Source: Halopseudomonas sabulinigri (lineage in GTDB: Bacteria; Pseudomonadota; Gammaproteobacteria; Pseudomonadales; Pseudomonadaceae). Taken from it: a stretch of 64,000 bases of DNA. The stretch is taken from assembly GCA_011053055.1 (NCBI GenBank), contig DRHT01000030.1, positions 21,630 through 85,629 on the forward strand, given 5' to 3'. Below are positions 24,819-34,579 of the stretch, in pieces (position 1 is the first letter of the stretch; every line of letters starts with the position of its first letter). Under the pieces are notes generated by a model. It ran no database searches. It was not told where the DNA came from and saw only the letters and a program-made list of their open reading frames with translations. Made by a program: the position numbers and the translations under genes.

Positions 24819-27368
24819 TTACTCCTTAGCCGCTGGCGGCGGGAATGGCTGATTTTCCAGCACACCCTCTTTTTCCAGCGTTTCTTTCTTTCCCTTGGAG
24901 TTGTCCGCTTTCTTGGCGGCGTTGCGGCTCTTGCGTGCGGTAGGGTCCATTTCTTCCTTGGAGAAATCATCCACGTCGATCACCTTCCGGCGTGCAATGC
25001 GTGCTTCACGTACCAGCTCGGCTTCATCCGGGCTAATAACGCCGGATTCGGCGGCAACGTTGAGCATGTCAGCATCGCTGTCGTGTTCCAGTTCACCGTT
25101 GTGCATTGCCTTGGCCAGGCGCGCTTCAATCGGATCAGTCAGCAGAACCTTTTCCAGCGTGCTGTTAACCAGGCCGGTGACGTCGTCCGGGTCCTTGCTT
25201 TGATAGCAGCCTTTCAGCAGGCGATCGCGTGCCGCGCCAGGCGTCATCAAGCGGCGTGCGATCTCTGCACCCACGATATCGGCAGGTGGGGTGAGGCGGC
25301 GACCCAGTGGGAAGACAACAACGCGCAGCAGGCAACCTACGCGTGGATCTGGGAAGTTCAACAGTACCTCATGCAGGCTTTGTTCGATCTTGAACAGCAG
25401 ATCTTCTACTCCCCATTGCACAAAAGGTAGATCTTCTTCGTGGCGGCCCTGGTCATCAAAATGCTTAAGGGTCGCGCTGGCCAGATAGAGGTAACTGAGC
25501 ACGTCGCCGAGACGGGCAGAGATACGCTCACGACGCTTCAGTTCGCCGCCGAGCATTAGCATGGTGCTGTCGGTCACGGTGGCGAAGGCCGCTGCCAGAC
25601 GTGAAAGCTGACGGTAATAGACTTGAGTCGCCGGATAGTCTGGCGTGTCCGCCAAGCGACCACCGGTGAGGCCCAGCAGCAAGCTGGCTGAAGCGTTACT
25701 CAGCGAGAAGCCGATATGCCGGAACAGCAGGTCATCGAATTCCTTGAGTGCGGCGTCTTGATCGGGGTTTTGGGTGGCGGCCATTTCTTTCAGTACAAAA
25801 GGATGGCAGCGAATTGCGCCCTGACCAAAGATCATCATGCTGCGGGTGAGAATATTCGCGCCTTCAACGGTGATCGAGATCGGGATCGACTGGTAACCGC
25901 GACCAAGGTAGTTGCTTGGACCCATGCAGATGCCCTTACCGCCGTGTACGTCCATCGCGTCGTTGATGGTCTGACGCATGCGCTCGGTAACGTGGTATTT
26001 GACCACGGCCGAGAGCACTGAAGGTTTTTCGCCCAGATCGACTGCGCCCACGGTCATGGTGCGCGCAGCATCCATTACATAGGTATTGCCGCCGATACGT
26101 GCGAGGGCTTCTTGAATACCTTCAAACTCACCAATAGGCAGGTTGAATTGACGGCGGATTACGGAGTAGGCGCCGGTGGTCATGCTGGCCATTTTCGCCG
26201 CGCCGGTACCGCCGGCAGGCAATGAGATGGAGCGACCAACGGAGAGGCAGTTCATTAGCATCATCCAGCCCTGGCCGATGCGCTCTTGTCCGCCAATCAG
26301 ATAGCTCAGGGGAATGAAAACGTCCTTACCTGAGTTTGGCCCATTCATAAAGGCAGCGTTGAGTGGGAAGTGACGGCGGCCAATTTCGACGCCTTCAGTA
26401 TCGGTGGGGATCAGTGCGAGGGTGATGCCCAGTGATTCTTCTTCGCCCAGCAGGTGTTCGGGGTCATACGCCTTGAAAGCCAAGCCTAGTACAGTGGCCA
26501 CGGGGCCTAGGGTGATATAGCGCTTTTCCCAAGTGACCCGCATACCGATGACTTCTTCGCCTTCCCATTGGCCTTTGCAGATGATGCCTTTATCGGGCAT
26601 GGCGCCTGCGTCGGAGCCAGCTTCGGGCGCGGTGAGAGCAAAGCAGGGGATTTCCTTACCGGCGGCTAAGCGCGGTAGGTAATGTTGCTTCTGTTCGTCG
26701 GTACCGTAATGCAGCAAGAGCTCGGCCGGCCCGAGGGAATTAGGCACCATCACGGTAGAGCCCAAATCGCCGCTACGGCTGGCTAGCTTCATGACGATCT
26801 GCGAGTGCGCATAGGCAGAGAAAGCCTTGCCGTTGTATTCCTTGGGAATAATCAGTCCAAAAAAGCCATTCTCTTTGATGTAGTTCCACACTTCAGGTGG
26901 CAGGTTTTGATGTTCGGTGGTGACTTCCCATTCTTTGGTCATCCGGCAGAGCTCTTCTACTGGACCATCAATGAATGCTTGCTCTTCTGCAGTCAGGGCT
27001 GGCGCCGGAAAGCTGTGCAGCTTGCCCCAGTCTGGTCGACCACTAAACAATTCGCCGTCCCACCATACAGTGCCAGCGTCCAGCGCTTCTTGTTCGGTGT
27101 CGGAAAGCGGTGGCAACACTTTCTTGAACCAGCTAAATAGTGGTGCACTAATTTGGTTGCGACGTATATCCGGGATATTGAGCGGAATGGCGATGCAGAG
27201 AAATACCGCCCATAGAATCAGGTCTATTACCCAATGCACAGGCCCCAACAGGGTCATAACAAGGAGGTAAGCACCAACGCCAAGACAGGCGTTAAGCAGG
27301 CTGGTGCGTACATAGGCGAGTGCGGCGATACAAAGCACTAGGCCAAGTAGCCAGAGCAGAGTCAGCAT
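24819..27368 (-). CDS. fadE: Acyl-CoA dehydrogenase FadE
   Basis: The product is 849 residues, the large FadE type rather than the usual 380-residue dehydrogenase. Two or three N-terminal membrane helices (residues 1-60) are followed by the dehydrogenase domains (FALTAPEAGSDAGAMPD; catalytic-loop region YHVTERMRQTINDAMDVHGG). The DUF1974-type C-terminal domain follows. It performs the first, FAD-dependent step of fatty-acid beta-oxidation at the membrane. The last 50 residues are an unusual Lys/Glu-rich tail (ARKSRNAAKKADNSKGKKE). It corresponds in place to PA2815. Confidence 0.93.
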   Translation of the reverse strand: MLTLLWLLGLVLCIAALAYVRTSLLNACLGVGAYLLVMTLLGPVHWVIDLILWAVFLCIAIPLNIPDIRRNQISAPLFSWFKKVLPPLSDTEQEALDAGTVWWDGELFSGRPDWGKLHSFPAPALTAEEQAFIDGPVEELCRMTKEWEVTTEHQNLPPEVWNYIKENGFFGLIIPKEYNGKAFSAYAHSQIVMKLASRSGDLGSTVMVPNSLGPAELLLHYGTDEQKQHYLPRLAAGKEIPCFALTAPEAGSDAGAMPDKGIICKGQWEGEEVIGMRVTWEKRYITLGPVATVLGLAFKAYDPEHLLGEEESLGITLALIPTDTEGVEIGRRHFPLNAAFMNGPNSGKDVFIPLSYLIGGQERIGQGWMMLMNCLSVGRSISLPAGGTGAAKMASMTTGAYSVIRRQFNLPIGEFEGIQEALARIGGNTYVMDAARTMTVGAVDLGEKPSVLSAVVKYHVTERMRQTINDAMDVHGGKGICMGPSNYLGRGYQSIPISITVEGANILTRSMMIFGQGAIRCHPFVLKEMAATQNPDQDAALKEFDDLLFRHIGFSLSNASASLLLGLTGGRLADTPDYPATQVYYRQLSRLAAAFATVTDSTMLMLGGELKRRERISARLGDVLSYLYLASATLKHFDDQGRHEEDLPFVQWGVEDLLFKIEQSLHEVLLNFPDPRVGCLLRVVVFPLGRRLTPPADIVGAEIARRLMTPGAARDRLLKGCYQSKDPDDVTGLVNSTLEKVLLTDPIEARLAKAMHNGELEHDSDADMLNVAAESGVISPDEAELVREARIARRKVIDVDDFSKEEMDPTARKSRNAAKKADNSKGKKETLEKEGVLENQPFPPPAAKE

Positions 27369-27512
27369 GAAGTCTTCCTTCTTCCAGAGATCCAGTAGTC
27401 AGCATAGCCCCTTTGGAGAGGCGGGGTAACTGACAGGCGTTAAGCAGTGGACCGGGAAGAAGCGCGGCGGTTCCGAACGAATGCTCAGAACCACCGGTCT
27501 ATTTTGCGAAGA

Positions 27513-28823
27513 TCAGCCGACTACGTTGGCGGTGTCTTGCTTGAGGGTTTTGCCGGCGAGATAGAAGTGCCAGGAAGCCCAGATATTGACGAAGGTAGCA
27601 GCCAGTAGTGCATAGCGCAGGCTGTCGCTTTCAAACCAGACGCGCATCAGGTCGCTGGCGATACCGATCAGTTGTGGGCCAAAGCCCAGACCGAACAGAT
27701 TGAGAATAAAAAGCATGATGGCCGAAGCCAACGCACGGCTGCGCAGCGGTGTGAGGCTCTGGATCATGCCGAAGCTTGGCCCCAGGTAGAAGGCACCCAA
27801 AAATGCCGCTGGCATATAAAAGGCCAGTGCCAGATAGGTGTTATCGACCAGGTAGAATGCGCAGATAAACGGAATAGACAGCATCTTGGCGACACCGATG
27901 ATCCAGGCATTCCAGCGCGCATCTTTGCTGGCCAGATGGTCTGCCAGCATACCGCCGATATAAGCACCCAGGCCGCCGACGATACCCATCACCGGGCCGA
28001 GGAACATGCCGACTTCGCTGGGTGTCATGCCGTGGCTACGAATAAGGAACGCGGGCGCCCAAACGATGGTGCCGTAACCGACCAGCGCAGTCAGAGTGAC
28101 GCCGCAAACCACGTGACGGGTAGTGCGAACCCGCCACAAAGAAGCGAAGCCAGCGCGAACGTTTGCTTTGCCTATCGGCGGCGGCTTAACGCCATCGGCA
28201 AAACCACGCGGTGGCTCGATCATGGTAAAGCGCACGAGCAGGGCAATCAGCAGCCCTGGCGCACCGACCACGAAGAAAGCAGCTCTCCAGCCCCACCATT
28301 CGGCAACAAAACCACCAATCAAGAAGCCAAACATGATGCCGAAGTAAACGCCCAAGGCGTAGATCGACATCGCGCTTGAGCGCTTCTCTTTAGGGTAAAG
28401 GTCGGCAATCATTGAGTGTGATGAGGGGCCTGAGCCGGCTTCGCCAATGCCTACGCCAACCCGTGCGATAGCTAACTGCCAAAAGCTCTGCGCAGTTCCG
28501 CAGAGTGCTGTCATGCCGCTCCAGATGGCGATGGACCAGGCAATGATATTGCGACGGTTGGAACGGTCTGCGAATACGGCAATCGGGATGCCGAGCGTGG
28601 CGTAGAAGAGAGCGAAAGCGATACCCGAAAGGAAGCCCATCTGGGTGTCAGACAGCATAAGATCAGCTTTGATCGGTTCGATCAGGATGCCAACGATATT
28701 GCGGTCGATATGGCTTGAGGTGTACGCGAGTACCAAAAGGATAAGTGCGTAACGGCGATAAGCTGGGGTGATGCGACTGGACATATCTGTCGCGTCTACC
28801 GAGGTGTCCGGCGTGTCTGCCAT
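27513..28823 (-). CDS. MFS transporter, spinster-like
   Basis: The product is 436 residues from ATG 28823 (MADTPDTSVDATDMSS). Twelve hydrophobic segments are visible. The MFS motif between helices 2 and 3 reads GIPIAVFADRSNRRNI, and motif C-like GVGIGEAGSGPSSHSMIADL follows. YTSSHIDRNIVGIL in helix 1 is typical of spinster-type permeases. The substrate is unknown. The gene resembles the second MFS gene at 42106 in general plan. An upstream ATG at 28886 would overlap the likely promoter. Confidence 0.85.
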   Translation of the reverse strand: MADTPDTSVDATDMSSRITPAYRRYALILLVLAYTSSHIDRNIVGILIEPIKADLMLSDTQMGFLSGIAFALFYATLGIPIAVFADRSNRRNIIAWSIAIWSGMTALCGTAQSFWQLAIARVGVGIGEAGSGPSSHSMIADLYPKEKRSSAMSIYALGVYFGIMFGFLIGGFVAEWWGWRAAFFVVGAPGLLIALLVRFTMIEPPRGFADGVKPPPIGKANVRAGFASLWRVRTTRHVVCGVTLTALVGYGTIVWAPAFLIRSHGMTPSEVGMFLGPVMGIVGGLGAYIGGMLADHLASKDARWNAWIIGVAKMLSIPFICAFYLVDNTYLALAFYMPAAFLGAFYLGPSFGMIQSLTPLRSRALASAIMLFILNLFGLGFGPQLIGIASDLMRVWFESDSLRYALLAATFVNIWASWHFYLAGKTLKQDTANVVG

Positions 28824-29029
28824 GTAATTCTCCGGGGTGTTTGTTGTTGTGGCGGGGAGAATACGATGTCTCTGTATGAGCCACAATCGACCACCCGGTC
28901 ACATTTGTAGCAAATTTGTAAGTGTTTCTTAGTATTACAAAAAACCTGACCATGGGGGTTTTAAGGGTTGATTTTATGCAGTTCGCCCCCAATATCAGAT
29001 CTCCACTTCTCTGGCTTAAAGGCATCTGC

Positions 29030-29962
29030 ATGACGGCAGCTATTCGTATCAGTGGGTTGGAAAAAACCTATGCCAACGGCATGCGTGCGCTCAAGGGGAT
29101 TGACCTGGAGGTGCGCGAAGGTGATTTTTTTGCGCTGCTGGGGCCCAACGGTGCGGGCAAGTCTACGACCATCGGTATTCTCTCTTCACTGGTTAATAAG
29201 AGCGCCGGTGAAGTCAGCATCTTCGGCCATAACATCGACACCGATTTATTGGCAGCCAAGCGCTGCATTGGTGTTGTGCCGCAGGAGTTCAACTTCAGTC
29301 AGTTTGAGAAGACCATGGATATTCTGGTCAATCAGGCGGGCTACTATGGGATTCCCCACCGCGAAGCCAAGGTTAAGGCGGAGCAGTATCTAAAGCGTCT
29401 TGGTTTGTGGGAAAAACGTGACGTACCGTCCCGCATGCTCTCAGGTGGCATGAAGCGCCGGCTGATGATCGCCCGTGCGCTAATTCATGAGCCCAAGTTA
29501 CTTATTCTAGATGAGCCGACGGCAGGCGTGGATATCGAAATCCGCCGGTCCATGTGGCAGTTCTTGCAAGAGATCAATGCGCAGGGCATCACCATAGTAC
29601 TAACCACTCATTACCTGGAAGAAGCCGAGCAGTTGTGTAAGCACATCGCGATCATCGATCAGGGCCAGATTATCCATAACACCAGCATGCGAAAGCTGCT
29701 CAATGGCTTGCACGTTGAGACCTTTTTGTTCGATTGCGCGGCCAGCTTTGAGCAAGCGCCAGAGATTGCTGACTATCCCTGCGAGTTGATTGATGAGCAC
29801 ACCCTTGCTGTGCAGGTGGACAAAGAGCAGGGCATGAACGACCTGTTTGCTGAACTGAGTCGCTTGGGTATCAAGGTATTAAGCATGCGCAACAAGAGTA
29901 ACCGGCTTGAAGAGCTGTTTCTGATGCTGGTTGATGAGAATGCAGAAAAAGGGGCCGCTTGA
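29030..29962 (+). CDS. ABC transporter ATP-binding protein (YadG-like)
   Basis: The product is 310 residues from ATG 29030 (MTAAIRISGLEKTY). It has Walker A GPNGAGKST near residue 41, Q-loop VPQEFNF, signature LSGGMKRRL, Walker B LLILDEPTAGVD and the H-loop TTHYLEEAEQ. The C-terminal 90 residues are the extension found in DrrA/YadG-type exporters. It powers the permease encoded immediately downstream; the two genes are one base apart (TGA then ATG). The substrate is unknown. It corresponds to PA2812. Confidence 0.9.
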   Translation: MTAAIRISGLEKTYANGMRALKGIDLEVREGDFFALLGPNGAGKSTTIGILSSLVNKSAGEVSIFGHNIDTDLLAAKRCIGVVPQEFNFSQFEKTMDILVNQAGYYGIPHREAKVKAEQYLKRLGLWEKRDVPSRMLSGGMKRRLMIARALIHEPKLLILDEPTAGVDIEIRRSMWQFLQEINAQGITIVLTTHYLEEAEQLCKHIAIIDQGQIIHNTSMRKLLNGLHVETFLFDCAASFEQAPEIADYPCELIDEHTLAVQVDKEQGMNDLFAELSRLGIKVLSMRNKSNRLEELFLMLVDENAEKGAA

Positions 29963-29963
29963 G

Positions 29964-30740
29964 ATGATGCACTGGCGTAGTAGTTGGATTGCCTTTACCA
30001 CCATCCTGTTTAAGGAAATCAAGCGCTTTACCCGTATTTGGCCGCAAACGCTGTTGCCACCTGGCATCGTTATGGCGCTGTATTTTGTGATTTTTGGCAA
30101 AATGATCGGTTCGCGTATCGGCGAAATGGATGGCTTTGCCTACATCGACTACATAGTGCCGGGTTTGATCATGATGTCGGTGATTACCAATAGTTATTCG
30201 AACGTGGCTTCCAGCTTTTTCAGCACCAAGTTTCAGCGCTCGATTGAAGAGCTGATGGTTGCGCCGGTATCGCCGCACGTGATCCTCTTGGGTTATACCC
30301 TTGGCGGCGTAGCGCGGGGCTTGGCGGTCGGTTTGATTGTGACCCTAATGTCGCTGTTCTTTACGCGGCTGCAGGTACAGCATGTAGGTTTGACCATCTG
30401 TGTGGTGTTCTTTACTTCATTGGTGTTTTCGCTAGGCGGCTTTATCAACTCGGTGTTCGCGCGCACCTTTGACGATATATCCATAGTACCGACCTTTATA
30501 CTGACGCCTTTGACCTATCTGGGCGGTGTCTTCTACTCGATTCACCTGCTGTCGCCCTTTTGGCAGGGGTTGTCGATGATCAACCCGATTCTGCACATGG
30601 TGAATGCTTTCCGTTACGGCATTCTAGGTGTATCCGACATTCCCATTGCTACGGCGCTGATCATCATGGCTGTGTTTACAGTGGCGTTGTACAGCTTGAG
30701 CTACTGGTTGCTGGTACGTGGGACCGGCATGCGACAATAA
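29964..30740 (+). CDS. ABC-2 type permease (YadH-like)
   Basis: The product is 258 residues from ATG 29964 (MMHWRSSWIAF); an ATG 33 bases upstream lies inside the ATPase gene. Six membrane segments are visible. The ABC-2 signature region is STKFQRSIEELMVAPVSPHV, and the C-terminal half contains LSPFWQGLSMINPILHMVNA. It forms the inner-membrane channel of an exporter with the preceding ATPase. No membrane-fusion or outer-membrane partner is encoded nearby. Confidence 0.9.
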   Translation: MMHWRSSWIAFTTILFKEIKRFTRIWPQTLLPPGIVMALYFVIFGKMIGSRIGEMDGFAYIDYIVPGLIMMSVITNSYSNVASSFFSTKFQRSIEELMVAPVSPHVILLGYTLGGVARGLAVGLIVTLMSLFFTRLQVQHVGLTICVVFFTSLVFSLGGFINSVFARTFDDISIVPTFILTPLTYLGGVFYSIHLLSPFWQGLSMINPILHMVNAFRYGILGVSDIPIATALIIMAVFTVALYSLSYWLLVRGTGMRQ

Positions 30741-30792
30741 TTAGCCTGGCCGCTGGCGTATTACCAGCGGCGCGACTTTGTGGAGACCGAGC

Positions 30793-31629
30793 ATGTCAGA
30801 ACATTCAGCAGACACTTCGCCTTTAGGTAAATCCAGTGCCTACGTGAGTGTTTATACGCCGTCACTGCTGTTCCCGATTCCGCGCCAACCCAAGTGGCAG
30901 GAGTTGGGTCTGGATGTTGCAGCGTTGCCGTTCCATGGTGTGGATATCTGGAATTGCTATGAGCTGTCCTGGCTGACCGCGTCTGGTAAACCTGAGGTGG
31001 CTGCTGCGGAATTTGTATTCCCGATCAAGGCGGCGCGGATTGTCGAGTCAAAATCTTTCAAGTTGTATCTGAACTCCTTTAATCAGACAGTCTTTCGGGA
31101 TAGGCAAGAAGTACAACAGACGTTGGAGACCGACCTTTCGGTTGCGGCACAAGGGCCGGTAATGGTGCGCTTGTTGAGTATGCAGCAGTTGCATAAAAGC
31201 GGCATGTTGCCGATGGCTGGCGTTTGTCTGGATGAACAAGATGTTGATATCAGCCGTTACCAATATGACCCATCGCTGCTGGCGCTATGTATGCCAAGGG
31301 TGGAGGTTAGCGAACAGCTATACAGTCACCTGTTAAAGTCCAACTGCCCGGTAACCGGCCAACCCGACTGGGGTAGCTTGCAGATTGATTACCGTGGGCC
31401 ACAGTTGGATAGAGCGGCACTGCTTCGGTATTTAATCTCTTTTCGCCAACATGCAGATTTTCATGAGCAGTGCGTAGAGCGCATTTTCATGGATTTGCTC
31501 AGGTTGCTAGGCGAGGGCAGTGAGCTGACTGTGTATGCGCGATACGTGCGGCGTGGCGGGCTGGACATCAATCCTTACCGCTCGACACGTGCGGGTGTGC
31601 CGGAGAATTTGCGGCTTGCCCGACAATAG
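30793..31629 (+). CDS. queF: NADPH-dependent 7-cyano-7-deazaguanine reductase QueF
   Basis: The product is 278 residues from ATG 30793, the long proteobacterial form. The catalytic cysteine is Cys185 in KSNCPVTGQPDWG, and the QueF NADPH region is ESKSFKLYLNSFNQ. It reduces preQ0 to preQ1, the last step before the queuosine base is put into tRNA. It follows the exporter genes by about 50 bases and ends in a strong terminator. It corresponds to PA2806. Confidence 0.96.
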   Translation: MSEHSADTSPLGKSSAYVSVYTPSLLFPIPRQPKWQELGLDVAALPFHGVDIWNCYELSWLTASGKPEVAAAEFVFPIKAARIVESKSFKLYLNSFNQTVFRDRQEVQQTLETDLSVAAQGPVMVRLLSMQQLHKSGMLPMAGVCLDEQDVDISRYQYDPSLLALCMPRVEVSEQLYSHLLKSNCPVTGQPDWGSLQIDYRGPQLDRAALLRYLISFRQHADFHEQCVERIFMDLLRLLGEGSELTVYARYVRRGGLDINPYRSTRAGVPENLRLARQ

Positions 31630-31660
31630 TGTTGGCGCGTAATTAACTAGACGTGTAGAC

Positions 31661-31690
31661 AAAAAAACGCCGGCAATGCCGGCGTTTTTT
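31661..31690. terminator. Bidirectional terminator between queF and the DUF4404 gene
   Basis: The stem AACGCCGGC/GCCGGCGTT with loop AAT is flanked by A-runs on the left and T-runs on the right, so it can serve the convergent genes on both strands. Confidence 0.9.
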
Positions 31691-31708
31691 AAAGCCAGAT
31701 TTAAAGGC

Positions 31709-31987
31709 TTAGATACCCATGTCTGACAGACTTTGCATGACGTTGCGCAAGGTGCCGGCCAGCGTGGGGTGGCGCACGGCAAATTGCTCGGCCATCAGGT
31801 TAACCCCATCAACCAGCGTCGGATCCTCCTCTGCCGGCTCGTCGCCTTCCTTTACCAGCAGGCGCGCGTAGATGTTATTAGCCATACCTTGCAGGGATTC
31901 GCGCTCTTCTGCAGTCAGCTCCGCATTGGGATCGTTGAGCGTGTCTTGCAAGGCTTCCAGTTGGGCTTTCAGGCGCTGTGTGGGCAT
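31709..31987 (-). CDS. DUF4404 family protein
   Basis: The product is 92 residues, acidic and helical, from ATG 31987. Family-like blocks are LKAQLEALQDTLNDP and LTAEERESLQGMANNIYARL, with AVRHPTLAGTLRNVMQSLSD at the C-terminus. The domain has no assigned function. It probably terminates at the shared terminator. The HAD-like gene lies 63 bases upstream on the same strand. Confidence 0.82.
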   Translation of the reverse strand: MPTQRLKAQLEALQDTLNDPNAELTAEERESLQGMANNIYARLLVKEGDEPAEEDPTLVDGVNLMAEQFAVRHPTLAGTLRNVMQSLSDMGI

Positions 31988-32050
31988 GGCTTACTCCGGT
32001 TAAGGTTTTCCATACTATAACCTGTGAGCTGCGCGTTCGTCCGCCTCGAT

Positions 32051-32605
32051 TTAAGCTCGCTCGCCCTTTTGCAGTCGCTGGCTGATATCCACCAGGCACG
32101 GCATCAGCTCGTCGACCGCATCGATAACATAGTGCGCGCCCGCGTTCAGCAGGGCCATGGTCGCTTGCATCCGCAGCTGATCCTGCTCCACGGATGGTAG
32201 CTGCTGCCATCCGGTCATGGCTTGCCGGTCCAGGCTACCGCTCAAGGCGGTCCCGACTGTCCACATGCCGGCGTTCAAGCCGGCTTGAACGCCGGTAGCG
32301 GTGCCGCTGACAAGTACGCAATCACTTAGTCGATGGCTTTCCAGCGCGATTGCGACGAGTGCCGGTAAATCCGGCGCTGGCGCTGGCCGCTGAGCGTCAT
32401 TGGCTGCTCGGTGTGCAAAGGTGTTGAGTGCAGACGGCAACTGGATCGGAGTTTGGCTGAGCAAGCCTACATGCTGTTGTTCGGTAGTCAATTGCTGCAA
32501 CAGTGGCGCGGCAACCGATAGCAGCGAGCCTGCAGTGCACGCATCGCACGGCAGAAGAGTACCGACGACGTCAAAGATGACAGCCTCGATTCGGGCATGG
32601 GGCAT
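32051..32605 (-). CDS. HAD-like protein related to phosphonoacetaldehyde hydrolase, shortened
   Basis: The product is 184 residues. IEAVIFDVVGTLL carries the HAD nucleophile Asp in the D-x-x-G-T form of PhnX. The C-terminus (NAGAHYVIDAVDELMPCLVD) matches the end of PhnX. The usual length is about 275 residues, so most of the cap domain with the Schiff-base lysine seems missing, and phosphonatase activity is unlikely. P. aeruginosa has a PhnX-like gene at the same place (PA2803). It could be a diverged phosphatase or a decaying gene. Confidence 0.6.
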   Translation of the reverse strand: MPHARIEAVIFDVVGTLLPCDACTAGSLLSVAAPLLQQLTTEQQHVGLLSQTPIQLPSALNTFAHRAANDAQRPAPAPDLPALVAIALESHRLSDCVLVSGTATGVQAGLNAGMWTVGTALSGSLDRQAMTGWQQLPSVEQDQLRMQATMALLNAGAHYVIDAVDELMPCLVDISQRLQKGERA

Positions 32606-32732
32606 GGGTCATATCCTGGTTTGGCTACGCCATAAAGATGCAGCTCACGGTCGCGGCATTGTGCGCGACCCTGGGCGGCATGATGACCCGGTATGATCTG
32701 ACAGTTTTATTGCACAATGATGACAATGAGCG

Positions 32733-33161
32733 TCACGCGGACTCAAACGGCTCCTTGCCCATGGCAATACGCACACTATTCGGAACCGGAATGGGCCGCT
32801 GGGTGCTGACGTCGATCCACACCATTTTGACGTCACCTTGACCGACCAACTCCGGCTGACCTTTAACGTACATGCGATGGTCGAGTGTCAGGCTGGAACG
32901 ACCCACATCACCGGCATACAGCTCGACGACTACAGTAGCGGGATGTACCACGGGGCGAAGAAAGTGATGGTTACAGGTCAGGAGCACTAAGCCCTGGCCG
33001 ATCTCGCGACGATGCGCGCCCAGGCCATCGAGCCACATGATGCGTGCCTCTTCCAGATACTGGTAATAGCGGGTGTTATTGACGTGCTGGTTGCTGTCCA
33101 TATCGCCATAGCGGACGGGCAGTTCGCAGCTGTAGAGCACAGGCTTGTTGTTTTCGGTCAT
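32733..33161 (-). CDS. Acyl-CoA thioesterase, 4HBT hotdog fold
   Basis: The product is 142 residues. The hotdog active-site region is LPVRYGDMDSNQHVNNTRYY with the catalytic Asp; EEARIMWL and the strand LLTCNHHFLRPV follow. Members hydrolyse short acyl-CoA or acyl-ACP thioesters. It is divergent from mlaA, with about 100 bases between their starts. It corresponds in place to PA2801. Confidence 0.88.
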   Translation of the reverse strand: MTENNKPVLYSCELPVRYGDMDSNQHVNNTRYYQYLEEARIMWLDGLGAHRREIGQGLVLLTCNHHFLRPVVHPATVVVELYAGDVGRSSLTLDHRMYVKGQPELVGQGDVKMVWIDVSTQRPIPVPNSVRIAMGKEPFESA

Positions 33162-33267
33162 AGTAAAATCGCTGATCTATACGAGTAATTTGCATTACAC
33201 TGGCACGCCCGGCTGGCGGCATCAGTACGCTGTCGGTTATTCAGAGATGAAAACGGAGACGTTGCTG

Positions 33268-33996
33268 ATGAGATTTTTAAATACAGGTGCTGGTGCGGTG
33301 TTGCTGTCTTTTTCGACGCTAGCCTGTATTACACCTGTTTTTGCCGATGATTCCTATGAAGATTATGACTCTGGATACGCGAATCCTGATCCGTGGGAAA
33401 AACTGAACCGCTTCACCTTTGGTTTTAACGACACGCTTGACCGTTACACGCTCAAGCCGGTTGCCAAGGTCTATGACTGGGCAACGCCGGAATTTGTTAG
33501 CGACGGAGTGGGCAACTTTTTCGATAACCTCGGCGAGCCGATGAACTTCGTCAACAATACCTTGCAGCTGAAATTCCGCGATGCGGGTGTTGATATGTCA
33601 CGCTTTCTATTCAACAGCCTGTTGGGTGGTCTGGGTGTGGTTGATGTTGCGACTCGCATGGGCTTGCAGCGCAGCGATGAAGATCTGGGGCAAACGCTGG
33701 GTGCTTGGGGAGTAGGGAGCGGTCCCTACTTTGTGATGCCTTTCTTCGGGCCAAGCACGGCGCGTGATTTCGGCTCCAAGTTTCCAGAGAACTTCTTTAA
33801 TTACACTTACACCGGTTATATCAGTGATGTACGTGTGCGTAACTCTTGGTTTGCCCTGGACCTGGTTGATACCCGTGCTGGGCTGCTGGAGCGTGAAAAG
33901 CTGATACGCGGCGATCGTTACACCTTCGTGCGTAATGCCTTTCTGCAAAATCGCGAATACAAGGTCAAGGACGGTAACGTCCAAGACGAGTTCTGA
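33268..33996 (+). CDS. mlaA: Phospholipid-asymmetry lipoprotein MlaA (VacJ)
   Basis: The product is 242 residues from ATG 33268, with GGAG nine bases upstream; ATG 33247 is an alternative. A signal peptide ends near PVFA-DD; the only nearby Cys (TLAC) is a poor lipobox. Family blocks are DPWEKLNRFTFGFND, NFFDNLGEPMNFVNN and LGQTLGAWGVGSGPYFVMPF. MlaA removes surface phospholipids from the outer membrane and passes them to MlaC. The other mla genes are not in the window. It corresponds to PA2800. Confidence 0.92.
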   Translation: MRFLNTGAGAVLLSFSTLACITPVFADDSYEDYDSGYANPDPWEKLNRFTFGFNDTLDRYTLKPVAKVYDWATPEFVSDGVGNFFDNLGEPMNFVNNTLQLKFRDAGVDMSRFLFNSLLGGLGVVDVATRMGLQRSDEDLGQTLGAWGVGSGPYFVMPFFGPSTARDFGSKFPENFFNYTYTGYISDVRVRNSWFALDLVDTRAGLLEREKLIRGDRYTFVRNAFLQNREYKVKDGNVQDEF

Positions 33997-34046
33997 GCTC
34001 GGGCGAGCAACGCGCGTAGTTTGCTGTTAGTACAGGTTCGACATTC

Positions 34047-34352
34047 TCAATCGAGAGTGTCGAACTGAATCCCGATGACGCTACCGCCATCCTCACCTGC
34101 CTCACAACGCACTACCTGACCTCTGGCTTGTAAGCCTTGCATGCCCTCTGTAGGGGAAGGGATGGCGAGCTCGACCAAGGTCCCTTCAATGATGCGCTGC
34201 GCACATACCACCTGAGCCCCTTGATTAGACAGATCCTGACATTGCACGCCATGGGTCTGGTCATCGGATAAGACCCGCAGGGTGGCTGTGGTCTCCATCT
34301 TCATACGCATAAAGTCGCGTTTTTCGCTGTACTGCTGGTCATGAAATGACAT
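34047..34352 (-). CDS. PilZ-domain c-di-GMP-binding protein
   Basis: The product is 101 residues, a single PilZ domain. The RxxxR-type motif is KRDFMRM near residue 11 and the second ligand motif is DLSNQG. It should bind cyclic di-GMP and signal to a partner. It is divergent from the PP2C regulator gene, across a 227-base gap in which I see no gene. The neighbourhood (PilZ, REC-PP2C, STAS) suggests surface-behaviour control. Confidence 0.87.
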   Translation of the reverse strand: MSFHDQQYSEKRDFMRMKMETTATLRVLSDDQTHGVQCQDLSNQGAQVVCAQRIIEGTLVELAIPSPTEGMQGLQARGQVVRCEAGEDGGSVIGIQFDTLD

Positions 34353-34579
34353 GCTTTACTCCGGCTGAGACGCAACAGAATACCGACTGTTCTTATTGCA
34401 ATATCCTAGTTCGACCTGTGCTGAGAGACAAGCGCCACGGGTGCTATGGGTAACGGTTGCTTGCCGCTGCGGATGGGAGTACTGTTTGCCCCTTGAAAAC
34501 ATCAGGTTTTTCCTGATCTGGCACTCCACCCTGTGGTCATGGCTCCAGCCGCGCTCCATGACATTGACGTAGGGACTCT

